A stretch of 64,000 nt of DNA from the NCBI GenBank assembly GCA_020002185.1, contig CM034536.1, forward strand, positions 7,322,917 through 7,386,916, in the 5' to 3' direction. Shown piece after piece: positions 49,901 through 63,879 of the stretch. How positions within the stretch are numbered: the first letter of the stretch is position 1; every line of letters starts with the position of its first letter. This DNA is from Paraescarpia echinospica. Taxonomy: Eukaryota > Annelida > Polychaeta > Sabellida > Siboglinidae. The notes beneath the pieces are model-generated. The model did not search any database. It worked only from the letters and a program-made list of their open reading frames with translations, and had not been told where the DNA came from. A program made the translations under genes and the position numbers.

Positions 49901-52900
49901 ACTGTGGTTACTACGACATCCACTGTGTTTACTACAACATACACTGTCGTTTCTACGACATCAACTGTGGTTACTACGACATCCACTGTGGTTACTACGA
50001 CATCCACTGTGGTTACTACGACATCCACTATGGTTCCTACGACATCCACTGTGTTTAATACGACATCCACTGTGATTACTACGACATCCATTGTGGTTAC
50101 TACGACATCCACTGTGTTTACTACAACATACACTGTGGTTACTACGACAACCACTGTTGTACTACGACATCCACTGTGGTTACAACGACATCCTCTGTGG
50201 TTACTACGACCACCACTGTGTTTACAACAACAACATACACTGTGGTTACTACGACATCCAATGTGGTTACTACGACATCCACTGTGTTTACTACGACATA
50301 CACTGTGGTTACTACGACATCCACTGTGGTTACAACGACATCCACTGTGGTTACAACGACATCAACTGTGTTTACTACAACATCCACTGTGGTTACTACG
50401 ACATCCTCTGTGGTTACTACGACCACCACTGTGTTTACAACAACAACATACACTGTGGTTACTACGACATCCAATGTGGTTACTACGACATCCACTGTGT
50501 TTACTACGACATACACTGTGGTTACTACGACATCCACTGTGGTTACTACGACATCCACTGTGGTAACTACAACATCCACTGTGTTTACTACAACATCCAC
50601 TGTGGTTACTACGACATCCACTGGGGTTATTACGACATCCACTGTGGTTACTACAACATCCACTGTGTTTACTACAACATCCACTGTGGTTACTACGACC
50701 ACCACTGTGTTTACAACAACAACATACACAGTGGTTACTACGACTTCCAATGTGGTTACTACGACATCCACTGTGTTTACTACGACATACACTGTGGTTA
50801 CTACGACATCCACTGTGGTTACTACAACATCCACTGTGTTTACTACAACATCCACTATGGTTACTACGACATCCACTGTGGTTAATACGACATCCACTGT
50901 GATTACTACGACATCCACTGTGGTTACTACGACATCCACTGTGTTTACTACGATATTCACTGTGGTTACTACGACATCCACTGTGGTTACTACGACATCC
51001 ACTGTGTTTACTACAACATACACTGTGGTTACTACGACATCCACTATGTTTACTACAACATACACTGTGGTTACTACGACATACACTGTGGTTACTACGA
51101 CATCCACTGTGGGTACTACGATATCCACTGTGGTTACTACGACATCCACTGTAGTTACTACGACATCCTCTGTGGTTACTACGACCACCACTGTGTTTAC
51201 AACAACAACATACACTGTGGTTACTACGACATCCAATGTGGTTACTACGACATCCACTGTGTTTACTACGACATACACTGTGGTTACTACGACATCCACT
51301 GTGGTTACAACGACATCCACTGTGGTTACAACGACATCAACTGTGTTTACTACAACATCCACTGTGGTTACTACGACATCCTCTGTGGTTACTACGACCA
51401 CCACTGTGTTTACAACAACAACATACACTGTGGTTACTACGACATCCAATGTGGTTACTACGACATCCACTGTGTTTACTACGACATACACTGTGGTTAC
51501 TACGACATCCACTGTGGTTACTACGACATCCACTGTGGTAACTACAACATCCACTGTGTTTACTACAACATCCACTGTGGTTACTACGACATCCACTGGG
51601 GTTATTACGACATCCACTGTGGTTACTACAACATCCACTGTGTTTACTACAACATCCACTGTGGTTACTACGACCACCACTGTGTTTACAACAACAACAT
51701 ACACAGTGGTTACTACGACATCCAATGTGGTTACTACGACATCCACTGTGTTTATTACGACATACACTGTGGTTACTATGACATCCACTGTGGTTACTAC
51801 GACATCCACTGTGGTTACTACAACATCCACTGTGTTTACTACAACATCCACTATGGTTACTACGACATCCACTGTGGTTAATACGACATCCACTGTGATT
51901 ACTACGACATCCACTGTGGTTACTGCGACATCCACTGTGTTTACTACGATATTCACTGTGGTTACTACGACATCCACTGTGGTTACTACGACATCCACTG
52001 TGTTTACTACAACATACACTGTGGTTACTACGACATCCACTATGTTTACTACAACATACACTGTGGTTACTACGACATACACTGTGGTTACTACGACATC
52101 CACTGTGGGTACTACGATATCCACTGTGGTTACTACGACATCCACTGTAGTTACTACGACATCCTCTGTGGTTACTACGACCACCACTGTGTTTACAACA
52201 ACAACATACACTGTGGTTACTACGACATCCAATGTGGTTACTACGACATCCACTGTGTTTACTACGACATACACTGTGGTTACTACGACATCCACTGTGG
52301 TTACTACGACATCCACTGTGGTAACTACAACATCCACTGTGGTTACTACAACATCCACTGTGGTTACTACGACATCCACTGGGGTTATTACGACATCCAC
52401 TGTGGTTACTACAACATCCACTGTGTTTACTACAACATCCACTCTGGTTACTACGACCACCGCTGTGTTTACAACAACAACATACACAGTGGTTACTACG
52501 ACATCCAATGTGGTTACTACGACATCCACTGTGTTTACTACGACATACACTGTGGTTACTACGACATCCACTGTGGTTACTACGACATCCACTGTGGTAA
52601 CTACAACATCCACTGTGTTTACTACAACATCCACTGTGGTTACTACGACATCCACTGTGTTTATTACGACATCCACTGTTGTTACTACGACATCCACTGT
52701 GTTTACTACGACATCCACTGTGGTTACTACGACATCGAATGTGGTTACTACGACATCCACTGTGTTTACTTCAACATACACTGTGGTTAGTACGACATCC
52801 ACTGTGGTTACTACGACATCCACTGTGGTTACTACGACATCCACTGTGTTTACTACAACGTACACTGTGGTTACTACGACATACACTGTGGTTACTACGA

Positions 52901-55900
52901 CATCCACTGTGTTTACTACAACATACACTGTGGTTACTACGACATACACAGTGGTTGCTACGACATCTACTGTGGTTACTACGACATCCACTGTGGTTAC
53001 TACGACATCCACTGTGGTTACCACGACATCCACTGTGTTTATTACAACATACACTGTGGTTACTACGACATACACTGTGGTTACTACGACATACACTGTG
53101 GTTACTATGACATCCACTGTGGTGACTACGACATCCACTGTGGTTACTACGACATCCACTGTGGGTACTACGACATCCACTGTGGTTACTACGACATCCA
53201 CTGTGTTTACTACGACATCCACTGTGGTTACTACGACATCCACTGTGTTTACTACTACATCCACTGTGATTACTACGACATCCACTGTGGTTACTACGAC
53301 ATCTACTGTGTTTACTACAACATACACTGTGGTTACTACGACAACCACTGTTGTACTACGACATCCACTGTGGTTACTGCGACATCCTCTGTGGTTACTA
53401 CGACCACCACTGTGTTTACAACAACATACACTGTGTTTACTACAACATCCACTGTGGTTACTACGACATCCACTGTGGTTACTACGACATCCACTGTGTT
53501 TACTGCGACATCCACTGTGGTTACTACGACATCCACTGTGGTTACTACGACATCCACTGTGTTTACTACAACTTACACTGTGGTTACTACGACATCCACT
53601 GTGGATACTACGACATCCACTATGTTTACTGCAACTTACACTGTGGTTACTACGACATCCACTGTGGATACTACGACATCCACTATGTTTACTACAACAT
53701 ACACTGTGGTTACTACGACATCCACTGTGGTTACTACTACATCCACTGTGGTTACTACGACATCCACTGTGTTTACTACGACATACACTGTGGTTACTAC
53801 TACATCCACTGTGGTTACTACGACATCCACTGTGGCTACTACGACATCCACTGTGGTTACTACGACATCCACTGTGTTTACTACAACATACACTGTCGTT
53901 TCTACGACATCAACTGTGGTTACTACGACATCTACTGTGGTTACTACGACATCCACTGTGGTTACTACGACATCCACAGTGTTTACTACGACATCCACTG
54001 TGGTTACTACGACATCCACTGTGTTTACTACGGCAACCACTGTGGGTACTACGACATCCACTTTGTTTACTGCAACATACACTGTGGTTACTACGACAAT
54101 CACTGTTGTACTACGACATCCACTGTGGTTACAACGGCATCCTGTGTGGTTACTACGACCACCACTGTGTTTACAACAACAACATACACTGTGGTTACTA
54201 CGACATCCAATGTGGTTACTACGACATCCACTGTGTTTACTACAACATACACTGTGGTTACTACGACAATCACTGTTGTACTACGACATCCACTGTGGTT
54301 ACAACGACATCCTCTGTGGTTACTACGACCACCACTGTGTTTACAACAACAACATACACTGTGGTTACTACGACATCCAATGTGGTTACTACGACATCCA
54401 CTGTGTTTACTACGACATACACTGTGGTTACTACGACATCCACTGTGGTTACTACGACATCCACTGTGGTAACTACAACATCCACTGTGTTTACTACAAC
54501 ATCCACTGTGGTTACTACGACATCCACTGTGGTTACTACGACATCCACTGTGTTTACTACGACATCCACTGTTGTTACTACGACATCCACTGTGTTTACT
54601 ACGACATCCACCGTGGTTACTACGACATCGACTGTGGTTACTACGACATCCACTGTGTTTACTACAACATACACTGTGGTTACTACGACATCCACTGTGG
54701 TTACTACGACATCCACTGTGGTTACTACGACATCCACTATGTTTTCTACAACGTACACAGTGGTTACTACGACATACACTGTGGTTACTACGACATCCAC
54801 TGTGTTTACTACAACATACTCTGTGGTTACTACGACATACACTGTGGTTGCTACGACATCCACTGTGGTTACTACGACATCCACTGTGGTTACTACGACA
54901 TCCACTGTGTTTATTACAACATACACTGTGGTTACTACGACATCCACTGTGTTTACTACAACATACACTGTGGTTACTACGACATCCACTGTGGTTACTA
55001 CGACTTCCACTGTGGTTACTACGACATCCACTGTGGTAACTACGACATCCACTGTGTTTACTACTACATCCACTGTGATTACTACGACATCCACTGTGGT
55101 TACTAAGACATCCACTGTGTTTACTACAACATACACTGTGGTTACTACGACAACCACTGTTGTACTACGACATCCACTGTGGTTACTACGAGATCATCTG
55201 TGGTTACTACGACCACCACTGTGTTTACAACAACATACACTGTGTTTACTACAACATCCACTGTGGTTACTACGACATCCACTGTGGTTAATACGACATC
55301 CACTGTGTTTACTACGACATCCACTGTGGTTACTACGACATCCACTGTGTTTACTACGACATCCACTGTGGTTACTACGACATCCACTGTGTTTACTACA
55401 ACATACACTGTGGTTTCTACGACATTCACTGTGGACACTACGACATCCATTATGTTTACTACAACATACACTGTGGTTACTACGACATACGCTGTGGTTA
55501 CTACGACATCCACTGTGGTTACTACGACATCTACTGTGGTTACTACGACATCCACTGTGGTTACTACGACATCCACTGTGTTTACTACGACATACACTGT
55601 GGTTACTACTACATCCACTGTGGTTACTACGACATCCACTGTGTTTACTACAACATACACTGTGGTTACTACGACATACACTGTGGTTACTACGACATCC
55701 ACTCTGGCTACTACGACATCCGCTGTGTTTATTACAACATACACTGTGGTTACTACGACATACACTGTAGTTAGTACGACATACACTGTGGTTACTACGA
55801 CATACACTGTGGTTACTACGACATCCACTGTGGTTACTACGACGTCCACTGTGGTTACTACGACATCCACTGTGTTTATTACAACATACACTGTGTTTTT

Positions 55901-56865
55901 GTTACTACGACATACACTGTGGTTACTTCGACATACACTGTGGTTACTACGACATACACTGTGGTTACTACGACATCCACTTTGTTTACTATGACCTCCA
56001 TTGTGTTTACTACAGCATACACTGTGGTTACTTCGACATCCACTGTGTTTACTACTACATCCATTGTGTTGACGACAACATACACTGTGGTTATTACGAC
56101 ATCCACTGTGGTCACTACGACATCCACTGTGTTTACTACGACATCCACTGTGGTTACTACGACATCCATTGTGTTTATTACAACATACACTGTGGTTACT
56201 GCGACATCCACTGTGTTTACTATAACGTACACTGTGGTTACTACGACATCCACTGTGTTTACTGCAACATACACTGTGGTTACTACGACATACACTGTGG
56301 TTGCTACGACATACACTGTGGTTACTACGACATCCACTGTGGTTACTACGACATCCACTGTGTTTACTACGACATACACTGTGGTTAGTACGCCATCCAC
56401 TGTGTTTATTACGACATCCACTGTGGTTACTATGACATCCACTGTGGTAACTACGACCTCCACTGTGTTTACTACGACATTCACTGTGTTTACTACAACA
56501 TACACTGTGTTTACTACGACATCCACTGTGTTTACTACGACCTCCATTGTGTTTACTACGACATCCACTGTGGTTATTACGAGATCCAATGTGGTTACTA
56601 CGACATCCACTGTGGTTATATGACCTCCACTGTGTTTACTATAGCATACACTGTGGTTACTACGACAACCACTGTGTTTACCACGACATCCATTGTGTTT
56701 ACTACAACACACACTGTGATTACTACTACATCCACTGTGGTTACTACGACATCCACCGTGTTTACTACAACATACACTGTGTTTAGTACGACATCCACTG
56801 TGTTTACTACGACATTCACTGTGTTTACTACAACATACACTGTGTTTGTTACGACATACAGTGAT
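46970..56865. repeat. About 9.9-kb minisatellite, 21-bp unit with higher-order repeats
   Basis: Unit 'actacgacatccactgtggt' plus 't' (ggtt/gttt variants), roughly 470 copies. Because 21 is a multiple of 3 and the unit has no stop in five frames, very long open frames appear on both strands (up to 1864 codons at 50176-55770). Higher-order blocks: sequence from about 47040 recurs 2974 bases later; an about 975-base block recurs inside the second block; the marker unit near 49351 recurs at 53342 (3991 bases). The 20-bp units with 'ctgttgtactacg' near 47171, 49351, 50145, 53342, 54098, 54268 and 55151 mark block borders and shift the frame. No splice site, start or domain suggests a coding role. 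Confidence 0.95.
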
Positions 56866-56869
56866 GTGT

Positions 56870-57900
56870 GTAATCTTCGTGTTATCTATAATACTGATTG
56901 TTTTGAATAATGATATCATTACTTTATTTAGTGCAGCTTTATTGTAACAGCAATTTCAACATTTGTGATACCGTTACAATTTGCCTTTCCGTGTGCATTT
57001 ATAACATAAAGAATTATATATTCTGTCATAGCAAGATGTCATTTATGTCCATGGGTTACCATAATAAACGTTGTAAGATAAGTGTTATATAAATATAAAA
57101 GTGGTGTTGACAATATTTTAGATCTAGACACTAGAACCTCTTTGCTTCCCACAAATCAATATACAAATTTGAATTGAGAAACTTCGTCATTTCTCCAAAA
57201 CATTATGCGTTGGTACATATTTTGAAATTCTAGCCCCTATCCGACCTGGTGCATGTTGTGTCGAGTAGTGCAAGGCAGGTGAGTCAGTACAAATTGTCTT
57301 TACGGATGCATTTGTACCATTGGAAGTTTTTCTTGTACGTGTCATCGCTATACGATTACAGAATTACAAAAGTTTGCTATACAAAACAATATTTCCTTGG
57401 ACATATCTTGACGAACAGACTTCGTATGACTGGTGTAAAGTTATATTGAGTAATTACCATAAAAAGACGATGAATAATTGATAGTCTGGATGTTCTTTGA
57501 CATTTGTGGAAACGGTTATACATTGCTCACTTCTTAGTGAAAATACATTCAGTGATTTGGAGTTTATGCACATGAACAAATGGGCTATATATTTACATTA
57601 TACGGAACGTAAAATATAAATGAATACTGTGTGTAGTAATTGCCTCGGGTCGTTGATGACTCCCCGCAATCTCTCCAACAATCTAGAGTCTACCATCTGT
57701 CGAACGTTTGAAACTGCCAATTCATATCCATTTTCTTCTACCAATTTCGTTTTTTGCCTGGCAATTTTTCTTCCATGCTTTTAAGTAGCCGGCACCCACA
57801 GTTTTTTGTCTAACGGCTACGTCGTCATTGCTTTTGACGAAAGAACGTATATGTCTGTATAGCACAGTATACTAATAGTAAAAATTATTTGTTTTGCAGC
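56870..57900. other. Intergenic, nothing recognised
   Basis: AT-rich with only short ORFs. Confidence 0.5.
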
Positions 57901-57914
57901 TATTCACCCTATAA

Positions 57915-58210
57915 CACGATTCCACAAATTTGTTTAGGTGTGGGCCAAATTTTGTCCAGTTATCTCTCTGCGGGCCAAAGCTTTTAATTAGGTAAGATAT
58001 AAAAATACCTACTCGCAGGTGCTCTTAAAGAGAGTGTTTTTGTGTTTGTACTACAATAAACTATATCATATCAACAAACAACACATATACTGGTGTTAAG
58101 ACAGAATATTACCATATTCTTTCGTTCTTGACAATTGCAAATTCTTAGGGCGGGTCTCGCGGACCAGTTGAAAAACGTCCGCGGGCCAAATTTGGCCCTA
58201 TATGATAAAC
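57915..58210. mobile_element. Possible hAT-like DNA transposon remnant
   Basis: 'gtgggccaaattttgtcc', 'tgcgggccaaag' and 'cgcgggccaaatttggccc' resemble the sub-terminal 'gggccaaattt' blocks common near hAT ends. No transposase and no clear termini. Confidence 0.35.
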
Positions 58211-58214
58211 AATA

Positions 58215-59450
58215 CCATGGATACATATTGAACTGTTATAAACATATTGAAGTGTTATAAATATTATATATATTAATAGAACACGTAATTGCATATATTC
58301 CTAAATATAAATACATAACATTCCAAGTGGCCTTTTATTTAAAAATACTAAATTGCATATAAATAAGTGAACTCAATTAAGCACTCAAATAATTACAAAT
58401 AAAACATTAGGAAAAGTATAAATTTGAGTTTACAAGTGTTTCAAGGTTACAACAACTGGTTCTTTGACGTGTTATCTCAATTCCAAACATCTTTCACTGG
58501 AGTTCTCATAAAAGCGATGTTGTTCCTCAACGAGCAAAGGATAACCGTTATTTATGTAACTTTAAAGACTCCCTCGCGACAGACTGGCCGATATAATGTG
58601 TAGTCTCTTCGCTCAACCAAGACAGGTTCAAGTAATGAACTTCGTTAGCGGGGCCTAATATAGCGATCGATAAGAGTCTTAATAAATAATAGAGGTCTAC
58701 AAGACCAACACCGACACTTGTTACTTGGTTCAGTAAATATTATCTTAATTTTCGCAAAGTTGTGGACTATTTCCTCATGTGTAGGCTTCTATGCTATTTA
58801 TGCCATAGATCAAATAAATGCATCTTAAATATTGCCTGGCGAGGTACAGTAGCCAAAGAGACACCGCAACAATAGACAGAAACCAAATGAGTGTCCAAAG
58901 ATAGAACACATTTCTTGTGAATTTCGTAACTAATTCTTCGCACAAATTAATTATCAAGCACAGAATCATTCGACGAAATACTGTGCAACCTTATGAAGAC
59001 AATGCACTACAAATTGTGTGATATTTATATATTCTGTTTGGATCAAATAAACACCTACTGAATCTTATTTACGTAGAGTAAAATTCTTACGTTGACCATA
59101 AAAGCACCATGAACATTTGCATCGACCATTCTAGCCATGTATTATTGACATGGATTTCGCGAGTAGTTCTTCGCACGAATTAAACATGAGCTAATGAGTC
59201 AGACTGCCAAATCATTGGGTGGCTCTTAAGATCCACTATGGAGTTTCCATGATTACGCTGATGTACTTCATCGCTAAGCTGTCTTCACACAGAGCCGTCT
59301 ATGAGGTCTACATTGCTGGTTTCTCGTTGGAATGCTCAGGGAATCTACAAAAGAACTAGCTGAACATTCACTCTTCAGCTATCTGACTGATATCGACAGC
59401 TCGACGAGCGAACATTTCAACAGTGTTGAAATTGTACTATTGACACGCGT
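58215..59450. other. Intergenic, nothing recognised
   Basis: AT-rich. A 64-codon hydrophobic minus-strand frame (58775-58969) lacks any family signature. Confidence 0.5.
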
Positions 59451-59454
59451 ATTT

Positions 59455-59650
59455 AGTCAAGATAAGTTCGTATACAGCGCGGTATCCAGTCCTTAGGACT
59501 AATCAATGCGATTCACACTCCATCAACGGCAGACCTGTTAATTCATTCGATCATCATCTCTACTTGTCTGCGAAGAAGTCAGTCATGGTGCACTTACTGC
59601 GCGTAGACTATTCAAACATATATCCACCACTGTCTATAGCCAGGTACATA
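59455..59650 (-). mobile_element. SINE copy, 5'-truncated
   Basis: On the minus strand: 'tatagacagtgg', 'gcagacaagtagagatgatg', 'agtcctaaggactggatacc' and 'gcgctgtatacgaactta', the family body and tail. Confidence 0.65.
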
Positions 59651-60004
59651 TTTATACAGCTGAGCTAGCTGATGCAATGTGGAGTATAAAATTGCGCAAG
59701 AATCGACATGGCGGTAAGCTTATTCGAAACCGGAATCGCTCGATTGAGAATAAGATGTTCTAATGAAATTATTTTAAAAGAACAAGAGATTTGCTAGAAG
59801 GTATTCTTTGGAGGCAACGTGTTCTTTTAAAGACATTTCGTTAGTTAGTTCTTGGACTTGAAGGAGGTTAGTCCAAGGAGGGTTTGTAGTTCTAAACTTA
59901 GAACAAGACGTGTTTGCTGTTGTGAAGAAACACGACAATTTTTGGCGTAGCCTTGACCTGGTGAGCGCACTGAACGAAATTACAATTCCGATCGTCGAGA
60001 ATGA

Positions 60005-60005
60005 A

Positions 60006-60098
<93 letters not shown>

Positions 60099-60100
60099 CT
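60005..60100. repeat. (GA)n microsatellite
   Basis: About 95 bases of gagaga with two short interruptions. Confidence 0.98.
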
Positions 60101-60104
60101 AGGG

Positions 60105-61500
60105 TTCGAAAATTTACATTGTTAACCAATGTCAATTTATAAAGACCGCACTCGGTTGAATTAAATAAAGACGTAAGGTCTGCACGATCAATTGCAATTT
60201 GCCCCGTGCTACCATTACTATTCTATTAAGCAAAATCGTTCCACAAAAACCACCGCACGTGCAATGGTTTGACATCGGAATCACAACAAGCCAGGGTGAA
60301 CCCACAGTAGACCTCACTTCAAATGATAAGCTTCATAGATCATTGAGCAACGCATTGGTCGTTATGCTCCGTAGTTCGACCTCACATAATGGTTCGATTT
60401 CACTCAGAGAATACTATTGATTCGATTACAACAATGACCTTTGCTTTAACGATAACACTGGTAAATAGGCGAAGTGCTTCTGCTGCTATATTGACAAGGC
60501 ACCAACGATTTATTTGTTGGCATTGTGAGGTCAACATCACGACTGGCTTTCGAATTCAATGGCGTGCTCTGTGCCGCTGTTATCATCTCGCTAATGGCGC
60601 ATTGCCGGTTTGACGTCTGAGGTGACTAGTCAATGCTCACGAATAGTCGGCAAACTATGTTTATTGCAATGCATCCTTGTAAATAAAGTCTAGGAGACAG
60701 AAAAGATGTTCCGCATGCTCATTACGGGGGATATATGTAATGTATATATGTATCTTGAACATCCTTAGCAATACATTCGATATAATGGCAATTGTTAGTT
60801 AATTCCCTGCATTCTTGACATGAAACCATCTTCTCAATATGGTTCAGACAAAGGAACGAAGGACACAGTAAATAATTCCTCATTAATTTACTTTAGGTAG
60901 TTAAGTGAATACGTGCGATTACGGTAAGTGCATGCCCAAATGTTGACAGATAGCAATATATTTCGGTTGTTGGTTCTATAACGACCTCAGGTTATTTAAT
61001 GCATTTGATGCAAAATACCTGGTGGTAGTGATGATATGGTATAATTCAAATTTGAGTGAATTTATGTTGAATCAGTAAGAATGAGACATACATGTTTATC
61101 ATTAATAATACACTGTTGATGAAACGGAGAAGACACACGATGAAGTCAATCAGTGTTAATACAAGACCTGTATTTAATGTCGTATGGTAGCGTTTATAAT
61201 CGAAGAAGTGTTGATGGAACGCCTACAAACGGTCTTAAAAGACAGGTGTTCTTGCACTTAACGCCTAAATATTGCGTAAAACATTTATAGCTGCAGCTTC
61301 TTCGGTTCCTTTGCCATCTTCATTTCAGTTGTTTTATGTCCCTATGTGTAGCGTGTTAGGCGCTTAAGTAATGTGTGCAATCTGTTTAATACAAATATAG
61401 ACGTTTTATCGTATAAAGAAATTATTTTGGTTGTTACATCTGATAATCGGCCATAAATGGGTGGTTTATTGTGGCAGGCTTTACTGTATGCTAGGCATAG
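60105..61500. other. Intergenic, nothing recognised
   Basis: Overlapping short ORFs near 60200-60610 lack recognisable motifs. Confidence 0.45.
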
Positions 61501-61504
61501 TGTC

Positions 61505-61610
61505 AGTGGCGGATTAAGATACCCGTGGGTCCTAGGTAGACCCAGGGGCGGACCCAGGGAGGGTAATCTAGGTAGGCCCCAAAACCTCCAATTGCACCTC
61601 CCTCTTTGAG
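61505..61610. repeat. Possible DNA-transposon end(s)
   Basis: 'cagtggcggattaag' and 'aggggcggacccaggg' are typical of hAT-type MITE termini in invertebrates. 'gtgggcccctgg' near 61970 could be a matching far end. Not enough for a family call. Confidence 0.3.
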
Positions 61611-61614
61611 TTTT

Positions 61615-63470
61615 GCCAAAACACTCTACTGTCGGATCATGACATCGTAAGACGGGGAGGATAAAGCATGCTGCTGAAGATTTTTGCTGGAGCGTCTGTA
61701 CCATTCAGTTGTCGCGCTGTCGCGCTGTCGGTCATTACATTTGAAGACGAGGGTGGGGCGGGGTGTCGGTCACAATGACGCTTATTACATAACTGACTAG
61801 AAAGGAAAAAATAAGAGAAAAATGTTCAACAGCATCCGCCATTTCTATACTGTCTGTTAAACATTCACACATATGAAATTTATGCAGTAACCATCATTGG
61901 CCAAATCATGTCTTGCTAACTTGGTTTCATGAATATTCAGTCTAAAAAAATATGTTCGGGTATTTTAGTGGGCCCCTGGCCTTCGTGGACGAATACGTTA
62001 CGAATACAGTCTGTGTACAAGACCTAGACGATGGCTAGACCGTATTCTGAAACATTTGGGTTCACGTAATCAGGCATCTTGGCGAGCCTCAAGAGGGTGC
62101 GATTGGAGGTCTTCCCCCCCCCTAAAGTTCCCTAATGAGACTAGTTCAACACCGGGATACGACCAGCCCCGAAAGATGCAGGCGTGGATACCAACAAGCC
62201 ATATTAACCGGAAGTGGCAGTCTGGCGAGTGGCAATATCACCGGAAGTGAATACGACTACATACAAAGTCTGCGTAGACTTACATAAGCTACCGGATCAT
62301 ATATAATAAAGACATTGGCGGAAACATGACGACGCTATGGTGAATATATAGACCAATAAATATGATTGCCACCTTATGGTGGTGATTGCAATGAATTGCC
62401 CGATGAATGAGAGTGCGCACATAAACGACTTTTCTATGATTCGTGTGCTGGCCTTGGTGATCCGTGAACTGATTTTATGCTGCTGCATGTCCCGTTGCAA
62501 TTGAATTACTTTCCGCTGGTTCAGCCTAGGCAGCGGATGTGCAACGGTTATATACGACATGGGAGTCATTAACGATGAAAGAAACGCCGATACGACTCTC
62601 TCTCTCTCTCTCTCTCAATGCAGTGCCAGATGCACGTTTACATGTCCGCACATTCCCCAGATTGCTTTATAATATAGCAATAACTACGCTTTCCGCACCG
62701 CGAGTACAACTAGGCCGGTATGTGTGGAAGCAGTTTCCGTTCTGTCCATATCATTTCATTGTATAGCGATGACAAATCTTATGATGTTGCGCACGATGTC
62801 CTTGCTCGTAGCGTTGGCTATTTACATAAACTAAAAAACGTTTGGTTGAAGAGCCATATTTAGCGTAGATGGATGAAGGGTCAATATCCTGCAGAGGAGC
62901 AGACAGAAAAGTGGTAATAAACTATTTAATTAGATTTGGACGGGAAGGACTAGGGACAAGTGTAATGCAACAACGGCTTTAAATATATTAGATGGCGAAT
63001 AGAAAGATTAACATTGGGCTTATCCCAGACGATATCAACACAATACACAATGTTTATTCTATATTATTTTACGTAGGAGATACAGATAAAATACTCAAAG
63101 TACTTGCAAGTGCTCGTAGCAATTTTAAGCCAGGATAGTTACGGTTGGCACCGTGCTATATTGTGATTATGAAGAATCCTAAATAATATAAAACGTCCTA
63201 CGGTATTGACATATGCATCAAGATCGAGACCTGTTACGTAGCAAAAGGCCAGTCAATCGATCACAAAACAGATGCTTAACATGTGGAGCATTCCGACGTT
63301 CTATCGACTATTTTGTTGAAATTCTGACCTCAAACATATCTCGTATTGACAAAAACAGAAAACAAAGATTAGCAATTATAGCTGTATGCGGGAATGTATG
63401 GAAATTGGCACACATGTAGTTTATGATTATGCAGCTTTATTTGACGCTATGTACCCATCGCTATCTATAT
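61615..63470. other. Intergenic, nothing recognised apart from a (CT)n run
   Basis: (ct)n at about 62597-62617. Other sequence shows no supportable feature. Confidence 0.45.
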
Positions 63471-63474
63471 GGTA

Positions 63475-63785
63475 AGTAGCCGCCATCTTTATTTTTAAAA
63501 TGGCCGCCACGGAAATCCATTAGGCAAGTATATCAGCTTCTAAACATCAAAGAAACTTGATCTTGGTGTCTAAACCAACATTCCCAGGATCAATGAATTC
63601 ATTTCTGCCACATGCAGGCCATATTGAAAATCAAGATGGCCGCCATGGAAATTAATCACCCAAATATATCGGCTTCTAAGGAACATATGAAAATGTTCTT
63701 TGTATCTAGACCAACAAGCAGTTTTTCCATATACTATATCCTCAGATGACGGCCATATTGAAATTCAATATGGCTGCCCTGCATA
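63475..63785. repeat. Diverged tandem repeat with 'atggccgcc' motif
   Basis: Two to three units of about 120-130 bp share 'aaatggccgcca.gg', 'tatatc.gcttctaa' and 'ctagaccaaca', and a diverged 'caatatggctgcc'. 'gccgccatcttt' at about 63479 equals the reverse complement of a YY1-type core. Confidence 0.55.
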
Positions 63786-63879
63786 TACGTTTTGCAGATA
63801 TGATTTCAGATATGATTTCTGTATGAGGAATCCATGTGTGGTTCATATATTTCAAGCTAGTGGAATCCAGTTGTGCCAC

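Noticed and set aside
50176..55770. 1864-codon Thr/Ser-rich ORF, and 957- to 1068-codon ORFs on both strands, as a mucin-like gene
   Set aside because: The 21-bp unit is stop-free in five frames. The ORFs overlap in all of them, frame-shifting units are shared between blocks, and no start, signal peptide or splice site supports coding.
58775..58969. Small membrane protein on the minus strand
   Set aside because: A 64-codon hydrophobic frame in AT-rich DNA with no family motif or splice support.
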